Shown here piece by piece: positions 34,661 to 47,456 of a stretch of 64,000 nt of DNA (position 1 is the stretch's first letter; each line of letters starts with the position of its first letter). Made by a program: the position numbers and the translations under genes. This DNA is from Adiantum capillus-veneris (Eukaryota > Streptophyta > Polypodiopsida > Polypodiales > Pteridaceae), in assembly GCA_014529385.2 (NCBI GenBank), contig CM043969.1:16626446-16690445 (forward strand), in the 5' to 3' direction. The notes beneath the pieces were generated by a model. It was not told the DNA's origin and did no database searches. It worked only from the letters and a program-made list of their open reading frames with translations.

Positions 34661-35158
34661 TGATGTTTGAACAACCTGCTTTTTGTAACAGCTAGTGGAT
34701 GTATCTTCTGTGTAGATTTAGAGAATCCTCTATTTGTAACACCATACTTTTTGATGGTTCTTGCTCATTGCAAAAATCTTTAATATAATTCATCGCTCAA
34801 AGCGACCATGTACTGTTTTTTTCCTGAGAAGGTTATTAAGTTCCACTCTTATGTTGAGTACATTATACAAAATCTGGCTTTATGCGACATTGCACTGTTT
34901 ACTTACGTGCGAAGCTTATTAAGTTCCGGTCTTAAGTTTGAGTACATAAACATCATCTGTTTAGGATTTGCTCAATTTCCATGTTTTGGTGCCATGAGAG
35001 CTGTATTGATAGAAATAGGACAAATTACTTGTAGATTTGGTAGCGAATGGTAAAAAATTGTACTTGTTAACCCTGCATAACTGACTAGCAATGCATGTAG
35101 ACCATATGAATAGAATGACAAGACTTGTTTGCTCATATAAAAACCAAACGATTAAAAA
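34661..35158. other. Short spacer between the two convergent E genes
   Basis: No coding similarity. It probably holds the 3' ends of gene 1 (plus) and the transposase (minus). ATCTTTAATATAATTCATCGCTC near 34780 resembles the LINE-like tails in the ascorbate oxidase intron, but has no poly(A). Confidence 0.5.
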
Positions 35159-36997
35159 TTACATCTCCCTTGGCATGCTGTTGTATATAGATTCAAAGAC
35201 CTCCGGCGAGATCATATACAATCCCCTAGCACCCTGGACTACTGTCAGTGGGATTTTTATACACTTGACAAGATGGGAGTACATGAAGATTGTGTTTCTT
35301 CCCAAAAGATTGTAACAATAATCGTCGACCTGCTTATAATAGAGGCCTTTCAAAATGTGCGGCCCTGCTTCAAACACACTGCCCCTACTGTCGACGTCCT
35401 GTGCTTTGAGATTCTCCAATGTGCTTGTGCACTTGATCAAGTAAAAGTCGACACCTTCTTCATTCCCCTACTTGGCATTGACAGCCAAGTTGTCACCTAC
35501 TTGAATCGCATCACTCAATGCTTCATAGTGCCCTTCATAGATAGGCTCCTCAGATTCGTCATCACTATTTCCACCATCACTTTGAGCGATTTTGTGGAAA
35601 CTCCAGCTAGACACGTGTGTTTTGTTGCTGCAATTCTTCCACTGGTTGTGCATGCATGCACTACAATAGCAAGATAGCTGCCTGTGTGCGATGGAGGAGC
35701 CATCTTGTTTTGAGTAGCCCCGAACAAAATGTATGGAGCGTGCATTAGGGATAGCTTCAGAATCCCATCTGTTCTCCCGGGACACTTCTCCAAGCTTGAC
35801 CTCCCAAAACACACGCTCCACCTGCCTATGCTTGGAAGGGTAGTGATGATGGACCCATCGGACAAATGTTGGCAAAGAAATTGCACAACATCAACTTCAC
35901 ATTTGAGCGTAGCTCCATTGCTCTTCAACTGCTCGTGTGTAAGTGCCATTTTCACAACTGCTCCTGCCCCATCATGTTCTCCTTTCCTGTGGACACTTCC
36001 AAAGAAGTTCCACACCATCACTTTCCATGTCAAAGCAGCATATCTACCAACAGAATAGAAAGGCCTTTTTGCCTTGAACTGCGATGCTGCCCCATCTGAC
36101 CAAACCCAGTGCTGGCTAACATCCAAGCCTCTATCTTTTATCCATTACCAATGTAGCATAAAGCAGTGTTGGACAAATAAAGTGTCGTGATTTTCATCAG
36201 AAATGAAAAAGTGCAAAGTCTTTTTTATCTCAGGTCCAACATAATAAGTAGGTAATGTGTACAAAAATGGTGACCTGAATGGAATACCAATGCATCGACT
36301 GGATCTCATTCTGCTCCTTGAATGAATAATTCTCAGCAAAATCCACCACAGATACAACAACATCTTCAGTAAAATGCGTGATGCACACTTTGAACTTTTC
36401 AGCCTGCCATCGATACACGAAGTCATGTTTGATGAAAAATTGGAGATCTTTTTTGAATACCTGTAGCAAATCAACAATGATCATCTCCTCGCATAGAAGT
36501 TCCTTCCTTTTCTTCTTCTTTCCACCTTCACATTTGCATGTTTCTACATCCTTAAATACTTTGACTTTGATGGTTCTTGCATCCTTTAGCAGCTCTTGTG
36601 GACAACATAAAAATTTCTCTGCCCTACATTTTATACATTGACCCATGTGGCATTTTAGAACATGGTAGGTAGAGCCAGCTTTCTTGGGACACAATAGAGA
36701 ATCTATAAGCTTTGAAATGCTCTTCACACTGTACTTTGTAGCAACACATGTTCCTGCAAGTGATGAATCATTGCACACAGCGCATGCACATTTGCACAAC
36801 CCACCATGCATTCCAAATGCTTGACTACGCATATGATTCACAGCCTCCTTCAAATATGAAATTTTCACATGGTAAATACAACAACATGTCTGCCTATCCT
36901 TTAACTTTCGCACAAAGTAGGGCTTCTCTGATTCAAAAGCACGAAGCTGGATTGCTACATCCAGATCGGCATCCTTGAAACATTGGTAGAGCTTATC
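35159..36997 (-). pseudogene. E transposase, C-terminal exon (DDE/RNase H-fold type)
   Basis: Main exon of a transposase-like protein of a family common in animal genomes and also found in plants, recognised by the order DFAENY, SDG..SQFK and a WNFFGS.HxKGxxDGxGAxVK block. Seen from the right: acceptor ATGCAG|GATAAG at 36998, a Cys/His-rich region (TCCCIYH, CKCACAVC, CHMGQCIKC), EDVVVSVVDFAENYS (first catalytic Asp), ISDENHD, WSDGAASQFK (second Asp), WNFFGSVHRKGEHDGAG, and a C-terminal VGDNLAV..EGVDFYLIKC block ending at 35159. Frameshifts near 36240 and 35880 and a stop at about 35468 make this copy inactive. Its N-terminal exon appears to be at 48908-49649 on the plus strand, in matching phase. 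Confidence 0.75.
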
Positions 36998-37706
36998 CTG
37001 CATTCCACAACAAGAAAGCTTGAATGACGAAGAAATCATGTGTCAAAGCTACCCATTAGCTATCAACAACTATCAATAGTAAGCTGTAGCTATTATTAGC
37101 TATCAAAAGCTATGAAATAAAAATCACTTGCTATAAATATCTATAGAAAAAAGCTATCATTATCTATCAAATACCCATAAAGTAGAAATCACTAGCTATA
37201 AATAGCTATCAAAAGCTATCAAACAGCTACTAGTAGCTTTCGTATACAATCACTAACTATAAATTACCTTTCACCTAAAGCAAACACCTGATCATTCACT
37301 ATCAATAGCTATCAGAGAGCTACCAATAGCTATCAAATGGCAGTTATCAAAATCAATAGCTATAACTAGCTATAAAATATCTAAGAACCGCTATCAATAG
37401 TTGAGAGGTAGCTATCACCAGCTATAAACAACTATTAAAGATCTGTCAATAGCTATCTACTTCACCTACCAATAGAAACCACATAGCAATCAATAAACAC
37501 TAGCTATGAAATAGCAATCACTAGCTATGAAAAGCTATTATAGTTATCAAAGAGCTATTATTAGCTATCGAGTAGCAATCACTAGCGATAAAGTAGCCTT
37601 GGCTATGAAATAACAAACACTAGCTATGAGATATCTATCAAAAAGCTATCAATAGCTATGAAACAAGAACTTTCTATGAATAGCTGCCAATAGCTAGCTA
37701 TAAAAA
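36998..37706 (-). repeat. TAGCTA-rich array, 3' part of the transposase intron
   Basis: Units such as CACTAGCTATGAAATAGC and AGCTATCAATAGCTAT fill about 37060-37705, directly upstream of the transposase C-terminal exon. It stops abruptly at 37706, where copia integrase coding sequence begins. The matching 5' part of the intron is at 49650-50646, in the opposite orientation. Confidence 0.85.
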
Positions 37707-39629
37707 GCATGCATGGTATTTCCGCTTAAAGCAAATTCCGAAGTTTTTATGTGCTTCAAACAATTTCTGGCTATGGCTAGAAATGTCTCGAAATGTACTA
37801 TGGGCACCCTCCGTTCTGATCGAGGGGGGGAGTATATGTCTCATGAATTCAATGCATTTCTGGATAGTTGTGGGATAAAACACCAATGTACAGTGCCTTA
37901 TACACCTCAGCAAAATGGTGTTGCTGAGAGGAAAAACATGTCACTTACGAAAATGGAACGATGTATGGTCAAAAGTCAAGCTTTGCCGCATTCTTTTTGG
38001 CTGGAGGCCATCATGTGTGCCACTTATGTACTAAACAGGTGTCCTACGAAAGCTTTGCAGTCTATTACTCCATATGCAGCATGGCATGATAGAAAGCCTT
38101 CTATTGAGCACAAGCGTGTTTTTGGTTGTTTGGAATATGCTTTGGTGCCACAAACACAACGCAGAAAATTGGATGATAAGGCTGTCAAATGTATTTTTTT
38201 TTGTTATAGTGTTCAAAGCAAAGGTTACAGGTTGTATCATCCGCAAACAAAACGTATTCTAGATTCAGAGGATGTAGTGTCTGTGGAAGATTCTGTTCAG
38301 GCCTTGCTGTCATGTACTAGAGATAGTAATGTAAGCTCACAGGACATTTATGACACTTTGTTGCCTCTTTTCGGTGGTGGAAATACGAATGTAAGTTCCA
38401 ATGAGGAAAATGTACAGCCTATGGCGGTTTCTAAAAATGTTACAGATCAGCCTATTACTAATGCAAATGTACATAATGTACTTGATGAGGAAAGGGCTGA
38501 AAACGAGCAGGCTAGAGGTATGCCAAAAAGGCTAGTGCACACTTTGCGTGACAGTAAATTAGATACACCTTTGTCTAGTCGTACTCATTTAGGCTCTCGC
38601 CATGCATCTTATGCATCAGATTGTTATGCTTTGGCTGTGTCTAGCTTACATGATGTTGAGGAGCCTCTATCTTTTGATGAAGCACAAAATTCAAAAAATT
38701 GGATGGGGTTGCTATGTCTCTCATTTGGTCCAGTGTGTCTAGCTACTTTCAAAATGAAAGATTTGGGGTTGTTGCATCATTACTTGGGTATACAGTTTAA
38801 GCAGTGTGATGGTGGTATTGCCTTGTGTCAGAAAAGTTATATAGAGACATTGCTATGTAAGTTTGGACTTGAGGATTGCAAACCTATTGCCACTGCCATG
38901 GAAATAGTTTTGAAGTGGAGTCTACATGATGTTGGAGATCCTGCTGATGTCACTCTTTATCAAATTGATGTTGTCTGCCTCATTTATGTATGCAACATGA
39001 GGCCAGATATTCAGTTTGCAGTCTCACACGTCACCAGATTTATGCATAGCCAAGGGTCTAAGCATTGGCAGGCTGTCAAGAGGATTTTCCGCTACCTTAA
39101 TGGTACTTTACATCTTGGCTTTTTTATCCCAAGGGGGATCATTTCCGCCAGACTTACATGCTTTTTCGGACTCAGATTGGGTTGTTTGTTCTGACGTACG
39201 AGTGTCCACAAGTGGTTTTTTTTTCATGCTTGGCAGTTCATGTATATCATGGTTGAGCAAGAAGCAACCTACTGTGGCCACTTCAATTTGTGAGGATGAG
39301 AACAAGGCAGTCTTCACAGCTACGGTTGAGTGTGTATGGCTCAAATGCCTTATGGCTGATTTGGGTGTTGGACAGGACACTGCCAACACTATCTACACTG
39401 ACAGTCAAAGCGCATTGGCAGTTGCGAGGAACCTAGTTTTTTATGCTCGCACAAAGCACATTGAGGTGCATTACCACTATGTCAGGGAAAGGCTCTCAAG
39501 AGGAGAGATCAGCTTGGCTTATGTGCCAACACAGGACAACCTTGCAGATCTTTTCACAAAGGCATTGTCTCGTGAGAAGCTTAAAGCTTTCCGCAAAGCT
39601 TTGGGCTTACTCCCCTTTGTGGACTGATC
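37707..39629 (+). pseudogene. copia1: 3' half of a Ty1/copia polyprotein
   Basis: Begins in mid-integrase (LRSDRGGEYMSHEF, PQQNGVAERK with the catalytic Glu), then the integrase C-terminus (FGCLEYALVPQTQRRKLDDKAV). The RT is shortened: it jumps from NSKNWM to ATFKMKDLGLLHHYLG across about 600 bp that are present in copia2, with about 33 bp of filler (38707-38739), so YVDD is lost. RNase H follows in another frame after an extra G in a GGGGG run near 39133: FSDSDWV, TDSQSAL, TKHIEVHYHYVRE, DLFTKAL. Stop near 39627. The 5' half appears to be copia3 at 50647-51400. Confidence 0.9.
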
Positions 39630-39702
39630 ATGTCCTCAGGGCATGGCACTTCCCTTTACTCATGTGCCAGCTCTCGTTCACCGCATCACTCCAAGGGGAA
39701 TT

Positions 39703-39929
39703 TGTTACCATATACATGTGGTAGTGATGTATGTGAACACGCTAGGGCCGCCGGGGCATTTTTTCCCTCTTTAGGAGGTTTTTTCCCCCGAGCACTGTAT
39801 ATACGCCCATTACTCTAGGGCTATCTATCTTTCCATTGCACACTAAGTAACGCACTCTCTATTGTGTGCGTTGAGCTTCCTTCGTCTTCTCTAAGCTGTG
39901 TGCGTTTCTCTGCAACCCTAATTCCAATA
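39703..39929 (+). repeat. 3' LTR of copia1
   Basis: Starts TGTTACCATATACATGTGG after CCAAGGGGAATT and ends AACCCTAATTCCAATA (CCAACA in copia2). About 227 bp, with a TATA-like CTGTATATACGC near 39795. Confidence 0.75.
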
Positions 39930-41014
39930 TGTGGCACCTAGTAGAGGTAAACATCTTCATTAGCTCTAGCACTCAAAACATGAGGATTGATGTTTTATGA
40001 TAAGGGAAAAACATGGTCTGGCTTTTCCCCTATATTGCTACTTGCAAAAATGTCGCATAGACAACAATGTAGCCATATTAGGATGTGCCAAAATCTAATA
40101 GACTATTGTACAATCTTCTCTAGGTTTTTGGTTGTCAACTTGGTCTATAGTTTCCTAATGTCTAAGCCATATTTACAATCTAAGATTTGGTTGCTTTAAA
40201 CTCGGCTCAATGAAAACCTCTATGTTGAGTAGTTGTTCTCAATAATCAGTCGCTCTTGCAATGTAGCTAGAACTTTGTTTCACTTTCCCTTCTCTCACTC
40301 TCTCATGATGGATTACGAGAAACACATACAAAAAGACAAACATACACACAAGCATATAAAGATGGGTAAATTGAAGCCACCAAATGTATGGTTGATCATT
40401 AAGCATATGGTCACAAAATAGGTCCATGAAACCTACATGTAGGTTCTCATTCTCATTCTATGCAAGCAGTTATAGAAAAAGAAGTACTTTCACATGTACA
40501 TGCATACATTAAATAGGCAATTTAAGATAGGACTTACATTTTCTCCACTAAATTATGTCGTATTATCGTAAAATCTGTATCTGTTTGCTAAGTATTGTGA
40601 GTACCACCCATCAATGGGAAAGTGCTAATACTTTGAGAAACAGTGCCCATTTGGAAATCTGTTTGTCCTGCAACTTGCCCAGAAAGTTGTGTATGCGCTT
40701 GCATGGCTCCGAATTGCTCAAAAAGACTGATGTAAGCTTTTCACATTAGAAGGTATGTGGCCTGCCAAATAAAACACAATCTATTTAACAACTTCCGTCT
40801 GTAGTGATCTACATACAACCTCTCAATACACAAAAGTGTATGTATGATACTTGCGTAACATGACAACTTCAAGTACTCTTAAATGCTGAATTTAAAAAGC
40901 TGAAGGCATACGCCCATCAACTTCTACTAATGCGATCTTACTGTCTTGATATAACCTTGCCCAACATGACCTTCATTCAAAATTATAATACAAATATGTG
41001 AAAATAAATTGCCA
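39930..41014. other. Nothing recognised
   Basis: AT-rich, with short ORFs of no known family. Sequence right of the copia1 LTR. Confidence 0.5.
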
Positions 41015-41711
41015 CTTCATATTCCAGGACCAAGACAATCAACATGTAGAGTATGCTTTCTTTCATCAAAATGTAAACCATGCACATTAGACACAAAACT
41101 CCAACGTGTTTCCCATAACATTTTCAAAACTCTCTGAATGATAACTTGATTGTCCTTCTCGTACATAAAAGTGCAGTCTCTAGACAAAGAGAAACCAAGT
41201 AGATCAGAGAGGGAATGAACAGGAATCCCAACATCATTCACCAATTGGGGTTGCTTGTATGAGAGAGACCAAAAACCATGCAATATGCCAAACATATTTT
41301 TTCCATCCCTAAAAGTTGAGGTAAAGTATTCAATTCTACTCATAGATCTACCGGAGAAGCTTCAGAGATATAAAGAGTAGCTTCAAATCTCCTCGTATTT
41401 CTATCAAAGACACTTCAGAGATATAAAGATGAGATACTATCACTGCTAGTCCAGCCCCGCCCCAGCCCCACCTAAAATGCTAGCAACTAAGAGCATATAC
41501 ACATTAGGAGACCACAATATGAGTAGAGAACCCAAGAAATACACTATTGCAAAAATGCATATCAGTTTGAAACGTCCAAGGAAATTTTCTCTTGACCCTG
41601 CAAAGGTGGAACTTGAAGCAGTTCCCATGATTGATGCGGCTACAAGAAAATCTTCCAAAACTGGCTATGTATCCAAGTCGGTGAACTCTGGCTCAATATA
41701 CAATAGAGCAC
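41015..41711 (-). pseudogene. Monosaccharide-sensing/tonoplast sugar transporter pseudogene fragment
   Basis: Read leftwards from an acceptor (ACATGTGCAG|GTGCTC, 41714-41712), it follows the first membrane spans of plant MSSP/TMT transporters, MFS proteins that load sugars into the vacuole. Seen: GALLYIEPEF (family GAVLYI), SRENFLGRF, YFLGSLLILWSPNVYMLL (family LVMLWSPNVYVLL), SHLYISEVSLIEIRG (family VYISETAPPEIRG), LNTLPQ, YCMVFGLS and LGFLFIPSLIY. The YISE block is duplicated locally (about 41350-41440). Stops (after FTDLDT) and at least one frameshift (near 41450) rule out function. No other exon of this gene was found nearby, so it is a stray fragment or an exon carried by a transposon. 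Confidence 0.7.
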
Positions 41712-43984
41712 CTGCACATGTAAAAACAAAGGGTCATATTTTGAGATAATCTTAAGTCTTGATTGTCTTTCTTGACTGCCATCTTAAAAAGAAGCCTTTG
41801 GCTATGTACTAAAATGTTGTTAGCACCTTCTAGATGTTTTTTTGGACAAACAATTTGAATTGTAGAATCTACAAACATATGAGTCCTTTGTAGACAATGG
41901 AATACACTAACAATCTTACATGGTTACAAAATTTTCATGAGCATGTAGCTCCTACCTTTCCTTAGGCCATCATGAGTTAGCTAGACCCTTTCTTCGATCA
42001 CTAGCTGTTTTTGCCCATAGAAAATCTCGTACACATGTGAAAACCTTTACGGGCATGGCTTATGTGCTAGTTTCACCAAACTCCTACAAAATGCAAAACC
42101 AACAAAACAGGGTGATGCAAATGCTCAGCTATCAGTAGCAGATAGGAAAATTTGCCACATTTTGCATATTCAATCAATATATAGCGTAGAACATGTTGTT
42201 GACTTGAAAGAAATTAGCTCACCCTACAACCAACAAATACATGTATCAATAACTGAATAATTGCAAGGGCATTTAACTTTTTAATGAAACTATGATCCCA
42301 TTGTACTTAGAAACTCTCACCACAAGCACGGGAGCTATGAGTCCAAGAATCTCCAGCAAACTGCTTGCTACCTGCTAAAATCTTTGCAAAGAACTCCAAC
42401 TCACTTGATCATTGGTAGCAGCTTTTGCTTTAAGACGCCACTCACAAAACACGCACACATGCTCAATGGAGAGCAAGCCTACTTTCTTTGAGCATGTGCT
42501 TTTGACTCAACATGAAAGAGCTATAGAAAATCAAGTACTTATGAGATTCAACAAGACCAGCCCAGGGCTAGGTGTAGCTCCAAAAATTCAGGTTTCAACC
42601 ATAAAAAAGGTTGAGACTAGACAAATAGGTGCACTTAGAAACATTTCAAAGATACCATGTAATACAACTCACAAACACATTGCAAACAATCCTACCAAGC
42701 TAACACGCCTATAATGAGACAATTAAGTTTCTCACAAGCTACCTACTTGTGCTTTGAAGGACATCAAATAGCAAGTTTTGTCTCTTGTCACTTGACAACA
42801 AGAGCAAGAGATGACCTTAAAAGTTCTACTTATTTCTAGGTTCTCTAAGGTAAACAGGAGCTTCATGCTACTAATGCTGATTCTTGTAGGGCATAAAAAA
42901 GGTGTAGATTAAAAGACAAGGTTCACAATTGGTAAAAGAGCACGGTCATGTTTTGTATTCTCTTAAAATGGCAAAGAGCAGTTAAAAAAAAAAAAAAAAA
43001 CATTTTTGTGTTCATCTTACAAAACCATGAGAAAAAGATAGAAGTTAGCATTACAAAAGATGCAAGAAAGCAACATAAAACTTAACCGAAAGCAGAAACC
43101 CAAAAATATTGTTTGTAAGGCAAGCAAAGACTAGATAGGAGGAGATGCTAAGAGTGTAGGCCTTGTTGTAGCTTGTTGTTGCAAAGATCCCTCTTCAGCT
43201 TCCACATGTTCCTCATCTTTAGCATGTGTGTTTGCTACTTGTTTGGCCACGTCTTCCCACATTATGCTACTTGTTGGTGGAACCTACTACCACTCCCACA
43301 TTGACACTCCTTTGAGCTCTATGTCCCCTTCGCTTCTTCTTCTGTGTGCTTGTCTTGTTGCTCTCACACACATGCACCTCACTCATGTTGGCCTCTATGG
43401 TGATGATAGTATATGCTGAAAACAAGATAAAGAGTTAGGATGAGAAGTTGCCACGAGAATGGTCCCTAAGATCTCTCGTTGAATGATGTATGAGATAGAG
43501 TCCATTTGAAAAATCAACAGATAGAGCTCTTTCAGTCTGTGCGAGAAAGATGGCGACCTACTTTTGCCCTACTTATGCCTTAGGTCCCTATTACACACGT
43601 CCGCCCCAGAAGTGTGTGCAAATGAGTTAGCAAAAGAACATTGACGGACTGCAATGTCCGTCAGAGCGTGAAGGCATCTAGGTTGACCCCCTCACACATT
43701 GTAGAGCAATAGCAAACACGAAAAATATTTGTGCATGAGGGCCTCTGAGAGACGCGATTTGCAAGTGTTCCCATTGACTGTGCTCAATCTGCTACTCCAA
43801 TCGATGCATGCTGATATATATATATATATATATATATATGGGTGTTCGTCTGTGTGTGACATTGTAGGCGCCACACATGCTCTTTTTGAGCCTGTTTGGC
43901 ACTCATGTGTGACAGAGCTTTATTTCTAAAATGAATCATGGATTTTTCCACATCACTTGCCAAAATAAACACCAAAAATATTGG
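41712..43984. other. Nothing recognised; poly(A) tract and an AT microsatellite
   Basis: A run of about 18 A at 42985-43002 and an AT run at about 43814-43840. A minus-strand reading near 43150-43300 gives a short acidic stretch without a known match. Confidence 0.5.
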
Positions 43985-45690
43985 AAACACCATCGATAAG
44001 GGTGCACATCAAGGGACAAAGGAGAGGGCAACAAGCCATATTTTCCCAAAAAAAGCAACAAATCACTTTGAGCCCAAACAAGATGGGGGAAAGACGCCTA
44101 CTTATCTTTTGTTTGCTAAAAGGGACTATGCCACATAAGAAAGACCAAACTCAGGCAAACACTTAGCCCCCTCCCCCTTAGATGGCAGCCAACTACCTTG
44201 CTTCACAAGTTCCTCATTGATTAGTGATTGATTGTCATCAACGCTCATTAGTAGCGACATATTTTTGAAAGAAGTATGTTGTTCTGCCTTTTGCTACTAC
44301 ATAGCCCAAAAACGCTTGAACTGCATGACAATATGCCATATTGGATGTAGATCTGGGCATACCCATGTCCCTCTCCATACCTACCCACATTTAAAGAAAA
44401 CAATTATGGCAAAAGAAAAATTGTGACCATCATAATCTTCTTGGAGACATGACCAATACTTATATATCAATGGCATTCACATTACAAGCAAGAATACTCA
44501 TCATTAGCACCTTTTTATACACATGACGATGGAGATGCATTAATATTTAGGGAAACTTACACTCATTGCCATCATGTATGTGTGTTTTGCAACCACCTGG
44601 TCCATATATGAAGAAGTAAATGTAGTTTGAGGGAGCAGCAAGCGACAGGCCTCCTCTTGATTGCTTGCATAAATGAGTTGAATTAGATTTCAAGACATAT
44701 CCTTTCCTTTATGCTCGATGGTACTATGGCACAAAGTGCTCAAGAGGTCCTTGTAGTTCTATATGATTCCCTATTGGTGAACGATGTAACCATCAACATC
44801 ATCATGCATAGTATTGACTAAATACTACGGCACCCCTACTACAAACACCATCGACAAGGGTGCACATCAGGGGACAAAGGAGAGGGCAACAAGCCATATT
44901 TTCCCAAAAAAAGAAACAATCATTTTGAGCCCACACAAGATAGGGGATAGATGCCTACTTATCAATTATTTTCTAAAAGGGACTATGCCACATAAGAAAG
45001 ACCAATTTCAGACAGACACTTAGCCCCCTCCCCCTCGGATGGCAGCCAACTAGCCCGCTTCACAAGTTCCTCGTTTATTGGTGATTGATTGTCATTAATG
45101 CTCATTAGTAGTGACATATTGTTGAAAGAAGTATGTTGTTATGCCTTTTGCAACTATGTGGCCCAAAAATTCTTGAACTGCATGACAATATGCCATATTG
45201 GACTTAGATCTGGGCATACCCATGTATCTCTCCATACCTACCCACATTTTAAAGAAAACAATTATGGCAAAAGAAAAATTGTTCCCAACGTAATCTTCTT
45301 GGAGACATGACCAATACATATATATCAGTGTCATTCACATTACAAGTGAGATACTCATCATTAGCACCTTTTTATACACATGAAGATGGAGATGCACTAA
45401 GATTTAGGGAAACGTGCACTCATTGCCATCATGTATGTGTGTTCTGCAACCACCTGGTCCATATATGAAGAATTAAATATAGTTTGAGGGAGCAACGATA
45501 GGCCTTCCTTGATTGCTTGCATAAATGAGCTGAATTAGATTTCAAGACATATCCTTTCCTTTATGCTTGATGGTACTATGGCACAAAGTGCTCAAGAGGT
45601 CCTTGTAGTTCTATATGATTCCTTGCTGGTGAACGATGTAACCATCAGCTTCATCATGCATAGTATTGACTAGATACTACATCATCCCTA
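43985..45690. repeat. Tandem duplication, two units of about 858 bp
   Basis: AAACACCATCGAxAAGGGTG occurs at 43985 and 44843, and the sequences stay collinear to about 44842 and 45690 (GTGCTCAAGAGGTCC and GAACGATGTAACCATCA recur). The copies differ by scattered substitutions and small indels. Neither strand gave a protein family I recognise; the longest ORF is 79 codons (45095-45334, minus). Confidence 0.85.
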
Positions 45691-46485
45691 CTACATCATC
45701 AATGCCTAATAGAGGTTGTAAAAACATTGAAATTAAGCTTCCTACGATGCCCAACATGTTTGTGGCAAGGAAGCCCTAGGTGGTTTTAACCGTAGGTGAA
45801 GGGAATACCTTCTACCATATCCAATCACTTATGCTTGCACCCTAAAGACATGTGGCCTTATGCAAGACCTTCACACAAGATGAGAGAAATCATGATGAGG
45901 AATACCGTCTAAATTATAGGAGGGGTACGGTCTCTTAGTCCTTATCATGGATAGGCAAAGGCATTGGGTGTTTAGGTAAGGATTTTGTATGCCATCAAAT
46001 ATATCTTCATATGTATAGTAGGTAAGGCAATGCAGCTAGGTGATAATAAACAAATTTATTCATGCTTCTTGATGTTTTGGATCTAAGAAACTCCTTAAAT
46101 AAATTTATCTCTATCACTTATTTATGCCCGTGATGTATAATAAATTCTATAAGGCTTTAGAAAATTTATATCCTTTCATTGCAAACATGTGTTATTTCAC
46201 ATATTCCATAGTGGACACCCCGGGGAATACCCTTAATTTTGTGAAAAAAACCTATAGGGTGATGAACCTATAGCCCCTTCTCCCCCCATCTCCCCACACC
46301 CTCCTCTCGTCCCCCCAACCCCTTCTTGTACGTACGGTATATGCATCCCCAAATTTGGGGGCACCCCCTATTGTATATGCTTATGGGAGTTCTAAACAAA
46401 AACCCCTATTGTGCACTCACATATCACCATACAAAAGGTACTAGTGAATCCCCGAGGGCTTAGCACTATTTTAAGCAGACTCAAG
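45691..46485. other. Nothing recognised
   Basis: AT-rich, then a C-rich stretch near 46275-46370. No coding similarity seen. Confidence 0.5.
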
Positions 46486-47456
46486 GATAGGGGGATAATA
46501 TTTCCAATTTCATTTCTTTTTGCTAGCATATGCTCGTAGGATATCATGTAGTACTTTATTAACATGCTCAGTATAACCATCTATTTCAAGATGATCTACA
46601 TCACTCAAGTTGAGTTGTATACCCAATCATTTGAACATAGCCCTCCAGAAATGATTGTTAAAGTTGGGATCATAATCACTCACAATAATGCTTGGTAACC
46701 CATATAACTTATACAATTTGTCAACAAATAACTTAGCTAACTCTAGAGTCTTAACTGTGGACTTGACTAGAATAAACATGCAAAGTTTAGTCAACCAATC
46801 TAAATCCACCCATATCAAGTCATGACCTTGTACAGTGGTTGGTAAACCCATAATGAAATCCATAGAGATACTTTCCCATTTACCATTACGACTCTCCAAT
46901 GGAGGCAAGAGCCTTGGTACTTTTAGGCGCTCCGCTTTATTTACTTGACATTTATGGCAATGCAAGATATAGTCTTGAACATAGCCATGTAAACTTGGCC
47001 AGTAAAACTATCGTTGTATGAGTGCATAAGTTTTATTTATGTCTAGGTGTCCTGCACTAGGACTGTCGTGACATTCATAAAGAGTTTGGCATCAAATGTT
47101 CGCATCCATCGGTACATGAACTTTCCCCTTGTGGCGTAGGTATCCATCATCTTTGGAAAATTTCTTCCATCTCTATAGCTCATCACTTGAAAGAGGAGAA
47201 CTGGATGTGGATGTTAAAGCCACATACTATAGTTGCAGTGTCAAGGGGGTGTCAAGGATCCCTCATTTTCACATGACTTCATACTTTGGAGCATGTGTCA
47301 TCATGCTCATATAATTTGCCCTTGAGAGATTCCAAAAACTCACTTTGAAGTTCAATGGAAAGAAGAGGGTTGATATCAAGCATAGGACCTCCATAGGACT
47401 AAGAGCATCAACTACCACATTGTATTGTCCTTTATGATACTAGAGCTTTGCATCAT
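46486..47456 (-). pseudogene. gypsy2: Ty3/gypsy RNase H end and integrase
   Basis: Reading leftwards: the end of RNase H (KGQYNVVVDALS, near 47430), a linker, then the integrase zinc finger (HDSPSAGHLDINKTYALIQ with WPSLHGYVQDYILHCHKCQ, an HHCC pattern), the core with MDFIMGLP (Asp), IVSDYDPNF (Asp) and HLEIDGYTEHVN (Glu). The best ORF is 46965-46627. Frameshifts and stops flank it. Its upstream side is cut at 47457 by the outer end of A's 3' LTR, which suggests A inserted into its RNase H. Confidence 0.8.

Larger units (their letters stand above)
17466..37706 (+). mobile_element. DNA transposon E, left part (contains nested element B)
   Basis: Left end starts GGGTGGAAGCATGAC at 17466 after TCAT in A's LTR. 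The matching inverted end starts GGGTGGAAGCATGAG at 47841, also bordered by TCAT when read outwards from E. The two ends agree over 22 bp with one mismatch, then ACAC after a 1-bp indel. This part holds gene 1 (plus), the FCP1-like region with element B inside, and the C-terminal exon of the transposase (minus). It ends in a TAGCTA-rich array broken at about 37706 by an apparent inversion. Without B the whole element is about 13.9 kb. Confidence 0.75.

Noticed and set aside
34661-34820. A third LINE tail at about 34780
   Set aside because: It shares TTTAATATAATTCA and a small hairpin, but has no poly(A) or target duplication, and it lies where the 3' end of gene 1 is expected.
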